Source of the DNA: Deltaproteobacteria bacterium UBA2385
GTDB taxonomy: Bacteria; Myxococcota_A; UBA796; UBA2385
Assembly (NCBI GenBank): GCA_002343455.1
Contig: DDSR01000314.1
Coordinates: 1-26,809 of the forward strand
DNA length: 26,809 bases
Direction: 5' to 3'
Part shown: piece by piece, positions 1-6,671 of the stretch
Numbering within the stretch: the first letter of the stretch is position 1
Layout: each line of letters starts with the position of its first letter
Notes under the pieces: generated by a model
What the model saw: the letters and a program-made list of their open reading frames with translations, nothing else
Databases searched by the model: none
Told to the model about the DNA's origin: nothing
Made by a program: the position numbers and the translations under genes

Positions 1-130
1 CCCCATCGGCAGCCCCCCCGTCGGTGCCCCCGCCATCGCGGCCGTTGGGATCGTCGCCTTCGCCCTTCCAGTCGGCCGAGCAGGCCAGGAAGAGGGGCAG
101 GAGGAGGGTGAGGCTGAGGGCTGCACGCAT
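1..130 (-). CDS. Lipoprotein, N-terminal fragment (runs off left edge)
   Basis: Only the first 43 codons are in the window. The start is the ATG at 130-128, with a GGAG Shine-Dalgarno 7 nt upstream. The peptide begins with a short charged n-region (MRAAL), a Leu-rich hydrophobic stretch and the lipobox LFLAC, so Cys17 should be lipidated and the protein anchored in the envelope. The following residues are acidic and Gly-rich, with repeated DGG units (GRDGGGTDGGAADG), a flexible linker style also seen in two other lipoproteins of this window. The functional domain lies outside the window, so no role can be given. The Shine-Dalgarno lies in a GCGCTC/GAGCGC hairpin (135-152), which may or may not matter. 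Confidence 0.7.
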   Translation of the reverse strand, partial: MRAALSLTLLLPLFLACSADWKGEGDDPNGRDGGGTDGGAADG

Positions 131-216
131 GAGGGCGCTCCGGGGAGAGCGCGCACCATCACCCCAAGCGAGCCGACTGCCAAGCAGGATTCACCAGATC
201 GCCCAAAGGACCCGGC

Positions 217-1761
217 TCACTCCTGGATGTAGCCGAGCGCCTCCAGCGCCTTGCGGGTGGACTCGTCCAGCTCGACGCCGCCGGGTCCGGCCTCGCCCTC
301 GTAGCGCAGGCCGGCTCCCTGGGGCGCGCCGCTGGGGGCCTGGAAGGGTCCGGCTCGGGCCTCTCCCGGGGGCTGGAAGTACAGGCTGGCGTCGGCGGGC
401 AGGACCTGGAAGCGCTGGCCGGCGCCCAGCGAGCGGGCCTTGCCGACGGTCTCGGCCAGCACCCGCCCGGATCCCTTGCTGGAGACGACCCCCTCGCGCT
501 CGACGACCCAGGGCTGGCCCGCCAGCTTGATGGCCCGGGCCTGGAGGCGCAGCACCTCGTCGCGGAGCTGGGGGGCGAGGTCGGTCCGCTCGGCCGGATC
601 GGAGCGCAGATCGTAGAGCCAGGCCTGGTCGTCGAGCAGGTTCCACTCCAGGCGGAGCCCGCCCTCGTAGAGCCCGACGCGGTTGCTGCGGAAGCGGGTG
701 GTCTCGGCGGGGAAGGCCCGCTCGGGGGGCTCCTCGGGTCCTAGGACGACGCCCTCGCTCTGCAGCGCGCCGGCGCCGGGCACCCAGGAGGCGATGGTGG
801 GGGCGAGGTCCTGGAGCCCGACGGTGCCCTCGACGACCCGGCCGCGGGGCAGGCTCTGGCCGCCTCGCTCGGCGATGATCAGCGGGATGTGGAGCTGCTC
901 GGCGTTGAGGGTGTGCGCGTGGCCCCAGCTCCCGCGCTCGCCGAACTCCTCGCCGTGGTCGCTGGTGAGGACCCAGCGCACGGTCCTCCCCGACTGCTGG
1001 AGGCGCTGGTCCAGGCGGTGGAGCTGGTGGTCGATCCAGGCGATGGCCTCGTCGTACTGGGCGACCTGGTGCTGGAGCTGGTCGGGGTCGAGGGGCTGGT
1101 CGAGGTAGTGGAAGTAGTTCTTGTAGCGGGCGTCGCCCGGCTGCGGGGGGCGGTCGAAGCGCGAGGCGAAGGGCTCGGGCGGCTCGTAGGCGTAGTGGGC
1201 GTCGTAGGTGTGCAGGAAGAGGAAGACGGGCTGGCCGGCGGGCTGCTCGGCCCACCAGCCCAGGGCCTCGTCGACGACCCGGTCGAAGGAGACCTTGGCG
1301 CCGAGGTTGCGCTTCTCGTCGTGGATGCCGAAGTCCTCGAAGCGGTCGAAGCCACGCTCGAAGCCGAAGATGCGGCTGACGTAGAGGGTGCTGACGAAGC
1401 CGCCGGTGCGGTAGCCGCCGGCCTGCAGCGCCTCGGGCAGGACGGGGGTGCTGGTGGCGAGGCGGAAGCGATCCTCGGTGACCCGGTGGGTCCAGGGGAG
1501 CTGGCCGGTGAGCAGGGTGGTGTGGGCCGGCAGGGTCCAGGGCGAGGGGCTGCGGGCGTGCGCGTAGCGGGTGCCCTGGGCGGCGAGCTGGTCGAGGAAG
1601 GGGCTGGTGGGCCGCGAATAGCCCCAGGCCGAGAGGTGGTCGGCCCGCAGGGTGTCGACGCTGATGAGGACGATGTCGGGGCGGCTGGGATCGCCCGGCG
1701 GCAGGGGGCGGGGGCGAGGGGAGCAGGCCAGCGCCAGGAGGAGGGCTACCATCGACGCCAT
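217..1761 (-). CDS. Sulfatase/alkaline-phosphatase superfamily lipoprotein with Thr at the nucleophile position
   Basis: This 514-residue protein has a lipobox (LALAC, Cys13) and a sulfatase-fold hydrolase domain. Metal-site motifs are visible: Asp36 in VLISVDTLRADH and Asp268-His269 in TSDHGEEFGERG. The segment aligning with the sulfatase signature C-x-P-x-R reads T-L-P-A-H (Thr76 to His80), followed by LLTG. The formylglycine Cys is therefore replaced by Thr and the Arg by His. Thr is the nucleophile in phosphoethanolamine transferases and some phosphatases of this superfamily, so a formylglycine-independent phosphoryl, phosphoethanolamine or other ester transfer or hydrolysis is possible; the substrate cannot be predicted. 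The C-terminus (KALEALGYIQE) is typical of this sulfatase subgroup. The ATG at 1761 overlaps the upstream glycosyltransferase gene by 16 nt; an ATG at 1752 is an alternative. The overlap implies translational coupling. Confidence 0.85.
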   Translation of the reverse strand: MASMVALLLALACSPRPRPLPPGDPSRPDIVLISVDTLRADHLSAWGYSRPTSPFLDQLAAQGTRYAHARSPSPWTLPAHTTLLTGQLPWTHRVTEDRFRLATSTPVLPEALQAGGYRTGGFVSTLYVSRIFGFERGFDRFEDFGIHDEKRNLGAKVSFDRVVDEALGWWAEQPAGQPVFLFLHTYDAHYAYEPPEPFASRFDRPPQPGDARYKNYFHYLDQPLDPDQLQHQVAQYDEAIAWIDHQLHRLDQRLQQSGRTVRWVLTSDHGEEFGERGSWGHAHTLNAEQLHIPLIIAERGGQSLPRGRVVEGTVGLQDLAPTIASWVPGAGALQSEGVVLGPEEPPERAFPAETTRFRSNRVGLYEGGLRLEWNLLDDQAWLYDLRSDPAERTDLAPQLRDEVLRLQARAIKLAGQPWVVEREGVVSSKGSGRVLAETVGKARSLGAGQRFQVLPADASLYFQPPGEARAGPFQAPSGAPQGAGLRYEGEAGPGGVELDESTRKALEALGYIQE

Positions 1762-3134
1762 CCGGGCCAGCCGGCGGGCAGGTACCAGAGGGTCAGGGGC
1801 ACCATCACCGCCAGGACGAGCGCGCAGGCGGCGAGCCGGGGGGGCGAGGCGCGCAGGGCCGCCCAGGCGCCGCGGGGGTCGGCGAGCAGCAGGGCGGTCC
1901 CGATCATCAAGAAGGGCTCCAGGGGGATCCGATAGCGCGTCAGGCCGGCCAGCAGGGAGATGGCGGCGAGGTGGTAGAGCAGGATGCCCCCGCTGAGCAG
2001 GGCGAAGGCCGATCGGGTGCGGGCCAGCAGCCCGATGGGGCCCAGCCAGAGGATCAGCAGCGCGCTGAAGGCCCCGGTGGCGATGATCAGCTCGTCGACC
2101 CAGAGGGGGAGGCCGGGCCAGTAGCCCCAGCGGAGGTGGCGGGTGAGCAGGGAGTGGGGGTTGAGGAGCTGGGCGGCGCGGATGGGCACGCGGATCAGGA
2201 AGGGCTTCGGGTGGGCGCGGATCCACTCGATGCCGGCCTCGACCTCGCAGGCGTCGCGTCGCATGGTGTCCTTGCGAGGCGCGCAGAAGGGCCGGCCCTG
2301 CGCGGTGACCCGGTCGAAGGCCCGGCCGGAGAGGGGGCCGTTGCCGTAGTCGAAGGTGATCGGGGCGAAGTCGTTGTTGCCGAGCCACATCATCTGGCCC
2401 ATGGTGCGGTCGCTGATCACCGGGGTCTGGAAGGTGCGGGTGGCGTAGAGGCTGTAGGGGGCCACGCTGAGCACGGCGGCGAGCAGGGCCGCGAGGGCCT
2501 GGGCCCAGGAGGAGGGGCGGCGCAGGCGGCCCCAGAGCAGGGCCACCAGGAAGATGGGCAGCATGTAGGTGGCGACGCCGCGGAAGAGCACGCAGGCCCC
2601 GACGCAGGCGCCGGTCAGGGCGGCCAGGGCCAGGGCGCGCCCTCCCTGGGCGCGACGCGCGGCGAGCACGGCGGTGAGGGCGGCGAGCAGCACGCCGGTG
2701 TAGACGACCTCGCTCCAGGCCCCCATGGCGAAGAAGGCCTGCGGCAGGCTCAGCGCGTAGAGCCAGGCGGCCAGGCGAGAGGCGCGCAGGACGACGGCGG
2801 GGTCGGTGGTGAAGCGCGCGGCGAGGCCGCCGGCCAGCCGGTAGAGGAGCACGGTGGCGACCAGGGCGATGAAGACCTGGGTGCCGCGGATGGCGGTCGC
2901 GTGCCCGAAGACGAGCTGGTGGAGGGCCATCAGGGTGGGGTAGCCGGGCGCCCAGAGCCAGCCGGAGCTGGAGGTCATGCCCTCGCCCTCCACCATGCGG
3001 TAGGCGAGCTTGAAGTAGGTGCACTCGTCCCGCACGCAGGGCCACAGTCGGGCCCACACGGCCATCGGTACGGTTCGCAGCAGCAGGCCCGACAGCAGGG
3101 CGAGCAGCAGGCTTCGGTCCTTCCACCAGCTCAC
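1746..3134 (-). CDS. Polytopic membrane glycosyltransferase, GT39/ArnT/PMT-like
   Basis: This 462-residue protein has about ten hydrophobic segments spread over its whole length. An early extracytoplasmic loop carries the acidic pair RDE followed by TYFKLAYRM and GWLWAPGYP, the arrangement found in the protein-mannosyltransferase/ArnT superfamily, where acidic residues of the first loop act in transfer from a lipid-linked sugar donor. Near the C-terminus RYRIPLEPFLM matches the RYR-P-EP motif common in these proteins. It likely transfers a sugar from a polyprenyl-phosphate donor to an envelope acceptor; donor and acceptor are unknown. The start is GTG at 3134, without an evident Shine-Dalgarno. 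Its 3' end overlaps the sulfatase-like gene, so the two probably act on the same surface glycan or lipid, which is an inference from gene order. Confidence 0.8.
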   Translation of the reverse strand: MSWWKDRSLLLALLSGLLLRTVPMAVWARLWPCVRDECTYFKLAYRMVEGEGMTSSSGWLWAPGYPTLMALHQLVFGHATAIRGTQVFIALVATVLLYRLAGGLAARFTTDPAVVLRASRLAAWLYALSLPQAFFAMGAWSEVVYTGVLLAALTAVLAARRAQGGRALALAALTGACVGACVLFRGVATYMLPIFLVALLWGRLRRPSSWAQALAALLAAVLSVAPYSLYATRTFQTPVISDRTMGQMMWLGNNDFAPITFDYGNGPLSGRAFDRVTAQGRPFCAPRKDTMRRDACEVEAGIEWIRAHPKPFLIRVPIRAAQLLNPHSLLTRHLRWGYWPGLPLWVDELIIATGAFSALLILWLGPIGLLARTRSAFALLSGGILLYHLAAISLLAGLTRYRIPLEPFLMIGTALLLADPRGAWAALRASPPRLAACALVLAVMVPLTLWYLPAGWPGWRRW

Positions 3135-3182
3135 GGGGGGGGCGTTATGGCGAGCGAGGGGGGGGCGCCACGATGCCAGCTC

Positions 3183-3210
3183 TTTACGCCGGCCGATCCG
3201 GACCTATGTT
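3183..3210 (+). promoter_or_regulatory. Candidate sigma70-type promoter for the HEXXH peptidase gene
   Basis: In the 129-nt gap between divergent genes, TTTACG (3183-3188) and TATGTT (3205-3210) are separated by 16 nt. Each matches 4 of 6 consensus positions. The site lies 54 nt before the ATG at 3264. It is one of few AT-richer stretches here, but the match is modest and unproven. Confidence 0.3.
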
Positions 3211-3263
3211 CAGAGCGCGTCGGCGAGCCGCGTCGCGCGCCCACACCCTCCTCGGGACCGCGC

Positions 3264-4340
3264 ATGTTCGCTGGACTTCGCCTCTTCCTGCTGTCGCTGG
3301 CCCTGCTCTTCGCTCGGCCGGCGCTGAGCGCACCCAGCATGAGCCAGGGGGTGCTCCCGGCGGAGTGGTCGGATCAGCAGGGCTTGCCGGCCCTCCCCGA
3401 CGAGTTCGAGGTGGTCGAGGGCCACTACGCCCGCTTCCACCACGACCCGGCTGACCGCGCCCTGGCCCTGGACCTGGCCCGCCACGCCGCCTCCAGCGTG
3501 CCGGCCTTCGCCGATCGGCTGGGCATCCCCGCCGGCGAGACGATCGAGATCGTCCTGGCCCACACGCAGGAGCAGTTCGACGGCCTGCAGCCGGGGGCCC
3601 CGCCGGACTGGGCGGACGGCACGGCCTGGCCCTCGCGCGGGCTGATCTTCTTGCGGGCCAACCGCATCCGCCCGGGCACGGAAGAGCCGCTGCCGGTGGT
3701 GCTGGACCACGAGATCGTCCACATCCTCCTGGGACGGGCCTTCGACGGGCGGCCGGTGCCGCGCTGGCTGCAAGAGGGCGTCGCCCAGGTCTGGGCCCGC
3801 CAGTACACCGCCGCGACCACGGAGACGCTGGCCAAGGGCCTGCTGGGGCGCGATCTGCTGAGCCTGTCCGACCTCGCCAGCGGCTTCCCGGCGGACCCGG
3901 TGAGGGCCAGGCTGGCCTACGCCCAGTCGGCGGACTTCGTCGCCTGGCTGCAGAACGAGCACGGACCCCAGGCGGTCCCCACGGCGGTGCACCTGATGGC
4001 GGACGGCTCCTCCTTCGGCGCGGCCATGCGCGAGGCGACCGGGCAGAGCACCTCCGAGCTGGACGGCGAGTGGCGCAGCCGGCTCGAGGCCAGCGGGCTC
4101 TGGTTGACCCCGCTGCTCAGCGAGACGGCCTTCCTTGGGCTCGGCAGCCTGGTGCTGGTGGTCGGAGGGGTCGGCGTGCTGCGTCGCCGCCGCGCCCGGA
4201 TGGACCAGCTGGCTGCCGAGGACGAGGCCCGCGAGGCCGTGGCGCGGGCGATGGGCCTGCCCTCGGACGCGGCCTGGTGGGACTTCCCGCACCCGGTGCC
4301 GGCTCCGCAGTCCGAGGGCCCACGGCCCTGGGTTCACTGA
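3264..4340 (+). CDS. Exported gluzincin-type peptidase (peptidase MA-like) with C-terminal membrane anchor
   Basis: This 358-residue protein has a signal peptide (MFAGLRLFLLSLALLF, probable cleavage after ALSA). The zinc motif HEIVH (His149, Glu150, His153) is followed by WLQEGVAQVWA, whose Glu171 is the expected third ligand of gluzincins. This pattern matches the peptidase MA family, whose members are mostly uncharacterised metallopeptidases. A single hydrophobic segment near residues 285-310 is followed by RRRRAR, a stop-transfer signal, leaving a short cytoplasmic tail and placing the catalytic domain outside the membrane. The ATG at 3264 is chosen because it opens the signal peptide; upstream in-frame sequence lies antisense to the glycosyltransferase gene. 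It is divergent from that gene and converges on the lipoprotein gene at 4361, 20 nt away. Confidence 0.85.
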   Translation: MFAGLRLFLLSLALLFARPALSAPSMSQGVLPAEWSDQQGLPALPDEFEVVEGHYARFHHDPADRALALDLARHAASSVPAFADRLGIPAGETIEIVLAHTQEQFDGLQPGAPPDWADGTAWPSRGLIFLRANRIRPGTEEPLPVVLDHEIVHILLGRAFDGRPVPRWLQEGVAQVWARQYTAATTETLAKGLLGRDLLSLSDLASGFPADPVRARLAYAQSADFVAWLQNEHGPQAVPTAVHLMADGSSFGAAMREATGQSTSELDGEWRSRLEASGLWLTPLLSETAFLGLGSLVLVVGGVGVLRRRRARMDQLAAEDEAREAVARAMGLPSDAAWWDFPHPVPAPQSEGPRPWVH

Positions 4341-4360
4341 GGGCCCGCCGCGCGCCGTGC

Positions 4361-5002
4361 TCAGCCGGCGTGCTTGCGCATCTTCCGGGTGACCTCCTGG
4401 CCGCACCACTCGCCGACCACGTCGAAGGCGCTCTGGATCTCCTCGTCGGTCATCTGCTCGATCTGCTTGATGTTGCTGACGAGACCCAGCGCACGGGAGA
4501 CCGCCGGGGGCGCGCCGGCCGAGGTGCTGCAGGTCGTGCGTGAGGAGTAGACCCGCTCGCCATCGGCCTTGTAGATGCGCACGCGGACGGTGTAGTCGAA
4601 CTGGGCCTGGGCACCGAGGAAGGGGGCGGTCATGCCCCAGTCGATGATCTCCATCTGGACGGTGGCGGGCGCGTCGGCCAGCACGTAGGCGAAGGGGGGG
4701 CCGTCGCCCAGCGTCTTGGCGAAGCCGCGCTCCATCGCCTCGTTGGTGGACTGGAGGTCGACGGCGTTGACGATGCGGTCGGCGACCTCGACCTCGTTGA
4801 TGGCCTGGGAGACGTTGACGGCGAGGTCGACGATGTTGGCGACGAGGGAGTCGCCGCTGTTCAGGCGGCCCAGGTAGACGCTGGGGCCGGAGCTGATCAG
4901 GACCTGGGCGTCGACCTGGCCGAGCGTGGGCGCGTTCTTCTTGAACTTGGCGTGGCAGCCCAGGGCGAGGGGGAGGAGCAGCAGCATGGCGGGTGCGGGC
5001 AC
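4361..5002 (-). CDS. Lipoprotein of unknown function
   Basis: This is a 213-residue protein. From the GTG at 5002 the product is preceded by GGAG at 5-nt spacing, the same spacing used by several neighbours. The ATG at 4987 is also in frame but has no Shine-Dalgarno. The lipobox is PLALGC (Cys16 from the GTG). The mature part starts HAKFKKNAPTLG. It has a middle segment with alternating hydrophobic and acidic residues, a beta-rich segment (FDYTVRVRIYKADG), and Cys residues near RTTCST and GEWCGQ that could form a disulfide in the periplasm. The last 50 residues look helical and end in KMRKHAG. I do not recognise the family. It is divergent from the radical SAM/selenoprotein operon across 137 nt. 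Confidence 0.8.
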   Translation of the reverse strand: MPAPAMLLLLPLALGCHAKFKKNAPTLGQVDAQVLISSGPSVYLGRLNSGDSLVANIVDLAVNVSQAINEVEVADRIVNAVDLQSTNEAMERGFAKTLGDGPPFAYVLADAPATVQMEIIDWGMTAPFLGAQAQFDYTVRVRIYKADGERVYSSRTTCSTSAGAPPAVSRALGLVSNIKQIEQMTDEEIQSAFDVVGEWCGQEVTRKMRKHAG

Positions 5003-5139
5003 GGGAACTCCAGGGTGGGATGGCCGGGGAGACGGAGGAGGCCGGAGGGTCATTCGAGGCGATTGCAGGCTGTTTATCGAGATCGTCGAGGGCGCGCCCG
5101 GCGCTCGGGGAGGGCGCGTCGAGGTTAGACACCGCGGGT

Positions 5140-6039
5140 ATGAGACACCGCACCCTCGACTTCCGGGACCACCGCCGCGAGCTGGACGACAACCGTCACG
5201 TCTACGCGGTGATCAGCCGTCGGGCGGGCGGGCTCAGCATCGGGCTGAACCTGAACGCCGACAAGGTCTGCAATTTCGACTGCCCCTACTGCCAGGTCGA
5301 TCGCCGCAGCCCGGGCGGTCCGCGGGAGGTGGATCTGGAGCGGCTGGAGGCCGAGCTCTCGCACCTGCTGGGCCTGGTGAGGTCCGGCACGCTCTGGCAG
5401 GTCCCTCCTTTCGACACGGCGGCCCCGGCCCTGCGGCAGGTGTACGACATCGCCTGGGCGGGCGATGGCGAGCCGACCTCCTCCTCGGCGTTCGGGGACA
5501 GCGTCGATCTGGTCGTCGCCCTCCGCGAGCGCTTCGAGCTGCCGGCGGTCCGGCTGCACCTGCTCAGCAACGCCACCCTCTTCCAGCGGCCGGCGGTCGC
5601 CCAGGCCCTGGACCGGTTCACGGCGGCGGGCGGGGTGATCTGGGGCAAGCTCGACGCCGGCACCGAGCCCTGGTTCCACCTCGTCGACGGGACCCGCCTG
5701 CCGTTCCAGCGGGTGCTCGACAACCTCGCCCTGGCCTCGACCCGCTGGCGGCTGGTCCTGCAGTGCCTCTTCATCTCCTGGCAGGGACAAGGACCTTCGG
5801 ACGAGGAGATCACGGCCTGGGTCGGTCGGATCGAGGCGCTGCTGGCCCAGGGCGGCCGGATCGAGGAGGTGCAGATCACCAGCATCGCGCGGCGGCCGGC
5901 GCAGCGCTCGGTGGGGCTGGTGGAGACCGCGCGCCTGGAGGAGATCGCCGCCCGGGCGGCCGCGCTGGGCCTGCGGGTCCGGGTCTTCCCGGGGCTGGAT
6001 CCCGGCCCCGATGCTGGCCCGGACCGCGCACAGGGCTAA
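5140..6039 (+). CDS. Radical SAM protein (COG0731-like), cotranscribed with a selenoprotein gene
   Basis: This 299-residue protein carries the [4Fe-4S]/S-adenosylmethionine motif CNFDCPYC (Cys44, Cys48, Cys51; C-x3-C-x2-C). It is preceded by GLNLNADKV, an arrangement seen in COG0731-type radical SAM oxidoreductases. DIAWAGDGEPTSS resembles the conserved GEPT motif of this fold (SAM amino group binding). No extra iron-sulfur Cys cluster or SPASM domain is visible. It is a cytoplasmic protein and its reaction is unknown. The start ATG at 5140 is chosen because homologous-looking sequence begins there; the Shine-Dalgarno is weak. Its TAA stop overlaps the Shine-Dalgarno (AAGGAG) of the selenoprotein gene, which begins 9 nt later, so the two are very likely cotranscribed and may share a redox or modification role. 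Confidence 0.85.
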   Translation: MRHRTLDFRDHRRELDDNRHVYAVISRRAGGLSIGLNLNADKVCNFDCPYCQVDRRSPGGPREVDLERLEAELSHLLGLVRSGTLWQVPPFDTAAPALRQVYDIAWAGDGEPTSSSAFGDSVDLVVALRERFELPAVRLHLLSNATLFQRPAVAQALDRFTAAGGVIWGKLDAGTEPWFHLVDGTRLPFQRVLDNLALASTRWRLVLQCLFISWQGQGPSDEEITAWVGRIEALLAQGGRIEEVQITSIARRPAQRSVGLVETARLEEIAARAAALGLRVRVFPGLDPGPDAGPDRAQG

Positions 6040-6048
6040 GGAGCGGGG

Positions 6049-6594
6049 ATGAGCACCGAAGAACTCGCCTCCCTGACCCTGCTGGACGCCGACGAGCGTC
6101 CGATCGTGCTTGGTGAGCTCTGGGCGCAGCGCCCGGTCATCCTGGTCTGGCTGCGCCACTTCGGTTGACTGTTCTGCCGGGAGCAGGTCAGCTCCTTTCT
6201 CCCCCTGGTCGACCGCATCCACGCGGCCGGCGGCGAGCTGGTCTTCATCAGCACGGGCGCGGCGCACTTCGCTCGGGACTTCCGGGAGCAGTGGAAGGTG
6301 ACGGTGCCCATCCTGGTGGACCCGGAGCGGACCAGCTACCGGATGCTGGGCTGGGCGCGGGCCCTGGGCAGCTCCTTGAACCCGCGGGCGGTGCTGAACC
6401 TGGGGCGGGCCCTGGGGGCGGGCTTCCGGCAGGGGCGCGTCCTGGGGGACGCCGCCCAGCAAGGCGGGGTGCTGGTCGTCGACCAGGGCGGGGCGGTGGT
6501 GTACCGTTTTCGCAGCGGGACGGCTGGGGATCATCCACCTCCGCAGGAGGTCCTGGACGCGCTGCTGGCGGTGCGGCGCATAGACCGGGGCTGA
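6049..6594 (+). CDS. Selenocysteine-containing peroxiredoxin-like protein (AhpC/TSA, PRXL2/SelL-like), UGA at codon 40
   Basis: The ATG at 6049 has AGGAG 5 nt upstream. The frame runs 39 codons to a TGA (6166-6168), then continues open for 141 codons to a TGA stop at 6592-6594, giving 181 residues with Sec40. The site reads LRHFG-U-LFCREQ. AhpC/TSA-like proteins of the PRXL2 type have Cys at this place in RHFGCxFCRE, so the motif is UxxC with Cys43 as partner. Sequence on both sides fits one thioredoxin fold: PVILVWL strand before the motif, GGELVFISTG and VPILVDPERTSYRMLGW after it, and GGVLVVDQGGAVVYRFRSG near the end. No signal peptide is seen, so it is probably cytoplasmic. A thiol or peroxide oxidoreductase role is inferred. 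A bacterial SECIS-like hairpin lies 11 nt after the UGA. UGA ends many other genes here, so this is local recoding. Confidence 0.9.
6166..6168 (+). other. Recoded UGA (selenocysteine codon)
   Basis: This TGA occupies codon 40, in frame with the ATG at 6049, at the position of the catalytic Cys of the CxxC motif. The next codons give L-F-C-R-E-Q. Gene callers that treat it as a stop will miss the gene or start it at the GTG near 6298. Confidence 0.88.
6169..6196 (+). promoter_or_regulatory. Bacterial SECIS element within the coding sequence
   Basis: GGAGC (6180-6184) and GCTCC (6191-6195) form a perfect 5-bp stem, extendable by a G-U pair (6179/6196), closing a six-base loop AGGTCA (6185-6190). 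Eleven nt separate the UGA from the stem. The E. coli fdhF SECIS has the same 11-nt distance and the loop AGGUCU, whose G and U contact SelB. The element also encodes R-E-Q-V-S-S of the protein. Base pairing was read by eye; no folding energy was computed. Confidence 0.8.
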
Positions 6595-6620
6595 GGCCGG
6601 GGCTGAGGTCGGGGCTGGAC
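6585..6620 (+). repeat. Three 12-bp tandem units across the selenoprotein stop codon
   Basis: CCGGGGCTGAGG occurs at 6585-6596 and again at 6597-6608; a third copy with changes (TCGGGGCTGGAC) follows at 6609-6620. The first unit contains the TGA stop and the second duplicates the CTGA. It looks like a local slippage duplication in the 77-nt spacer before the prolyl isomerase gene. Confidence 0.6.
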
Positions 6621-6671
6621 CTTCGGGCCTCGCCTCGATAGGCGCGCCCGTCGCCAACCCTGGACGGTTCC

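Noticed and set aside
24..3263. Long plus-strand open frames opposite the sulfatase and glycosyltransferase genes.
   Set aside because: They are antisense shadows caused by very high GC; their translations are low-complexity Gly/Ala/Arg without domains, while the minus strand encodes recognisable families.
4315..4329. AGGGCC-CAC-GGCCCT hairpin as terminator of the peptidase gene.
   Set aside because: It lies inside the last codons and has no T-tract.
6049..6168. Reading the TGA at 6166 as a nonsense mutation in a peroxiredoxin-like pseudogene.
   Set aside because: It falls exactly on the catalytic Cys position, the rest of the frame is intact with a normal stop, and a SECIS-like hairpin lies at the right distance. 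A random mutation would not combine these.
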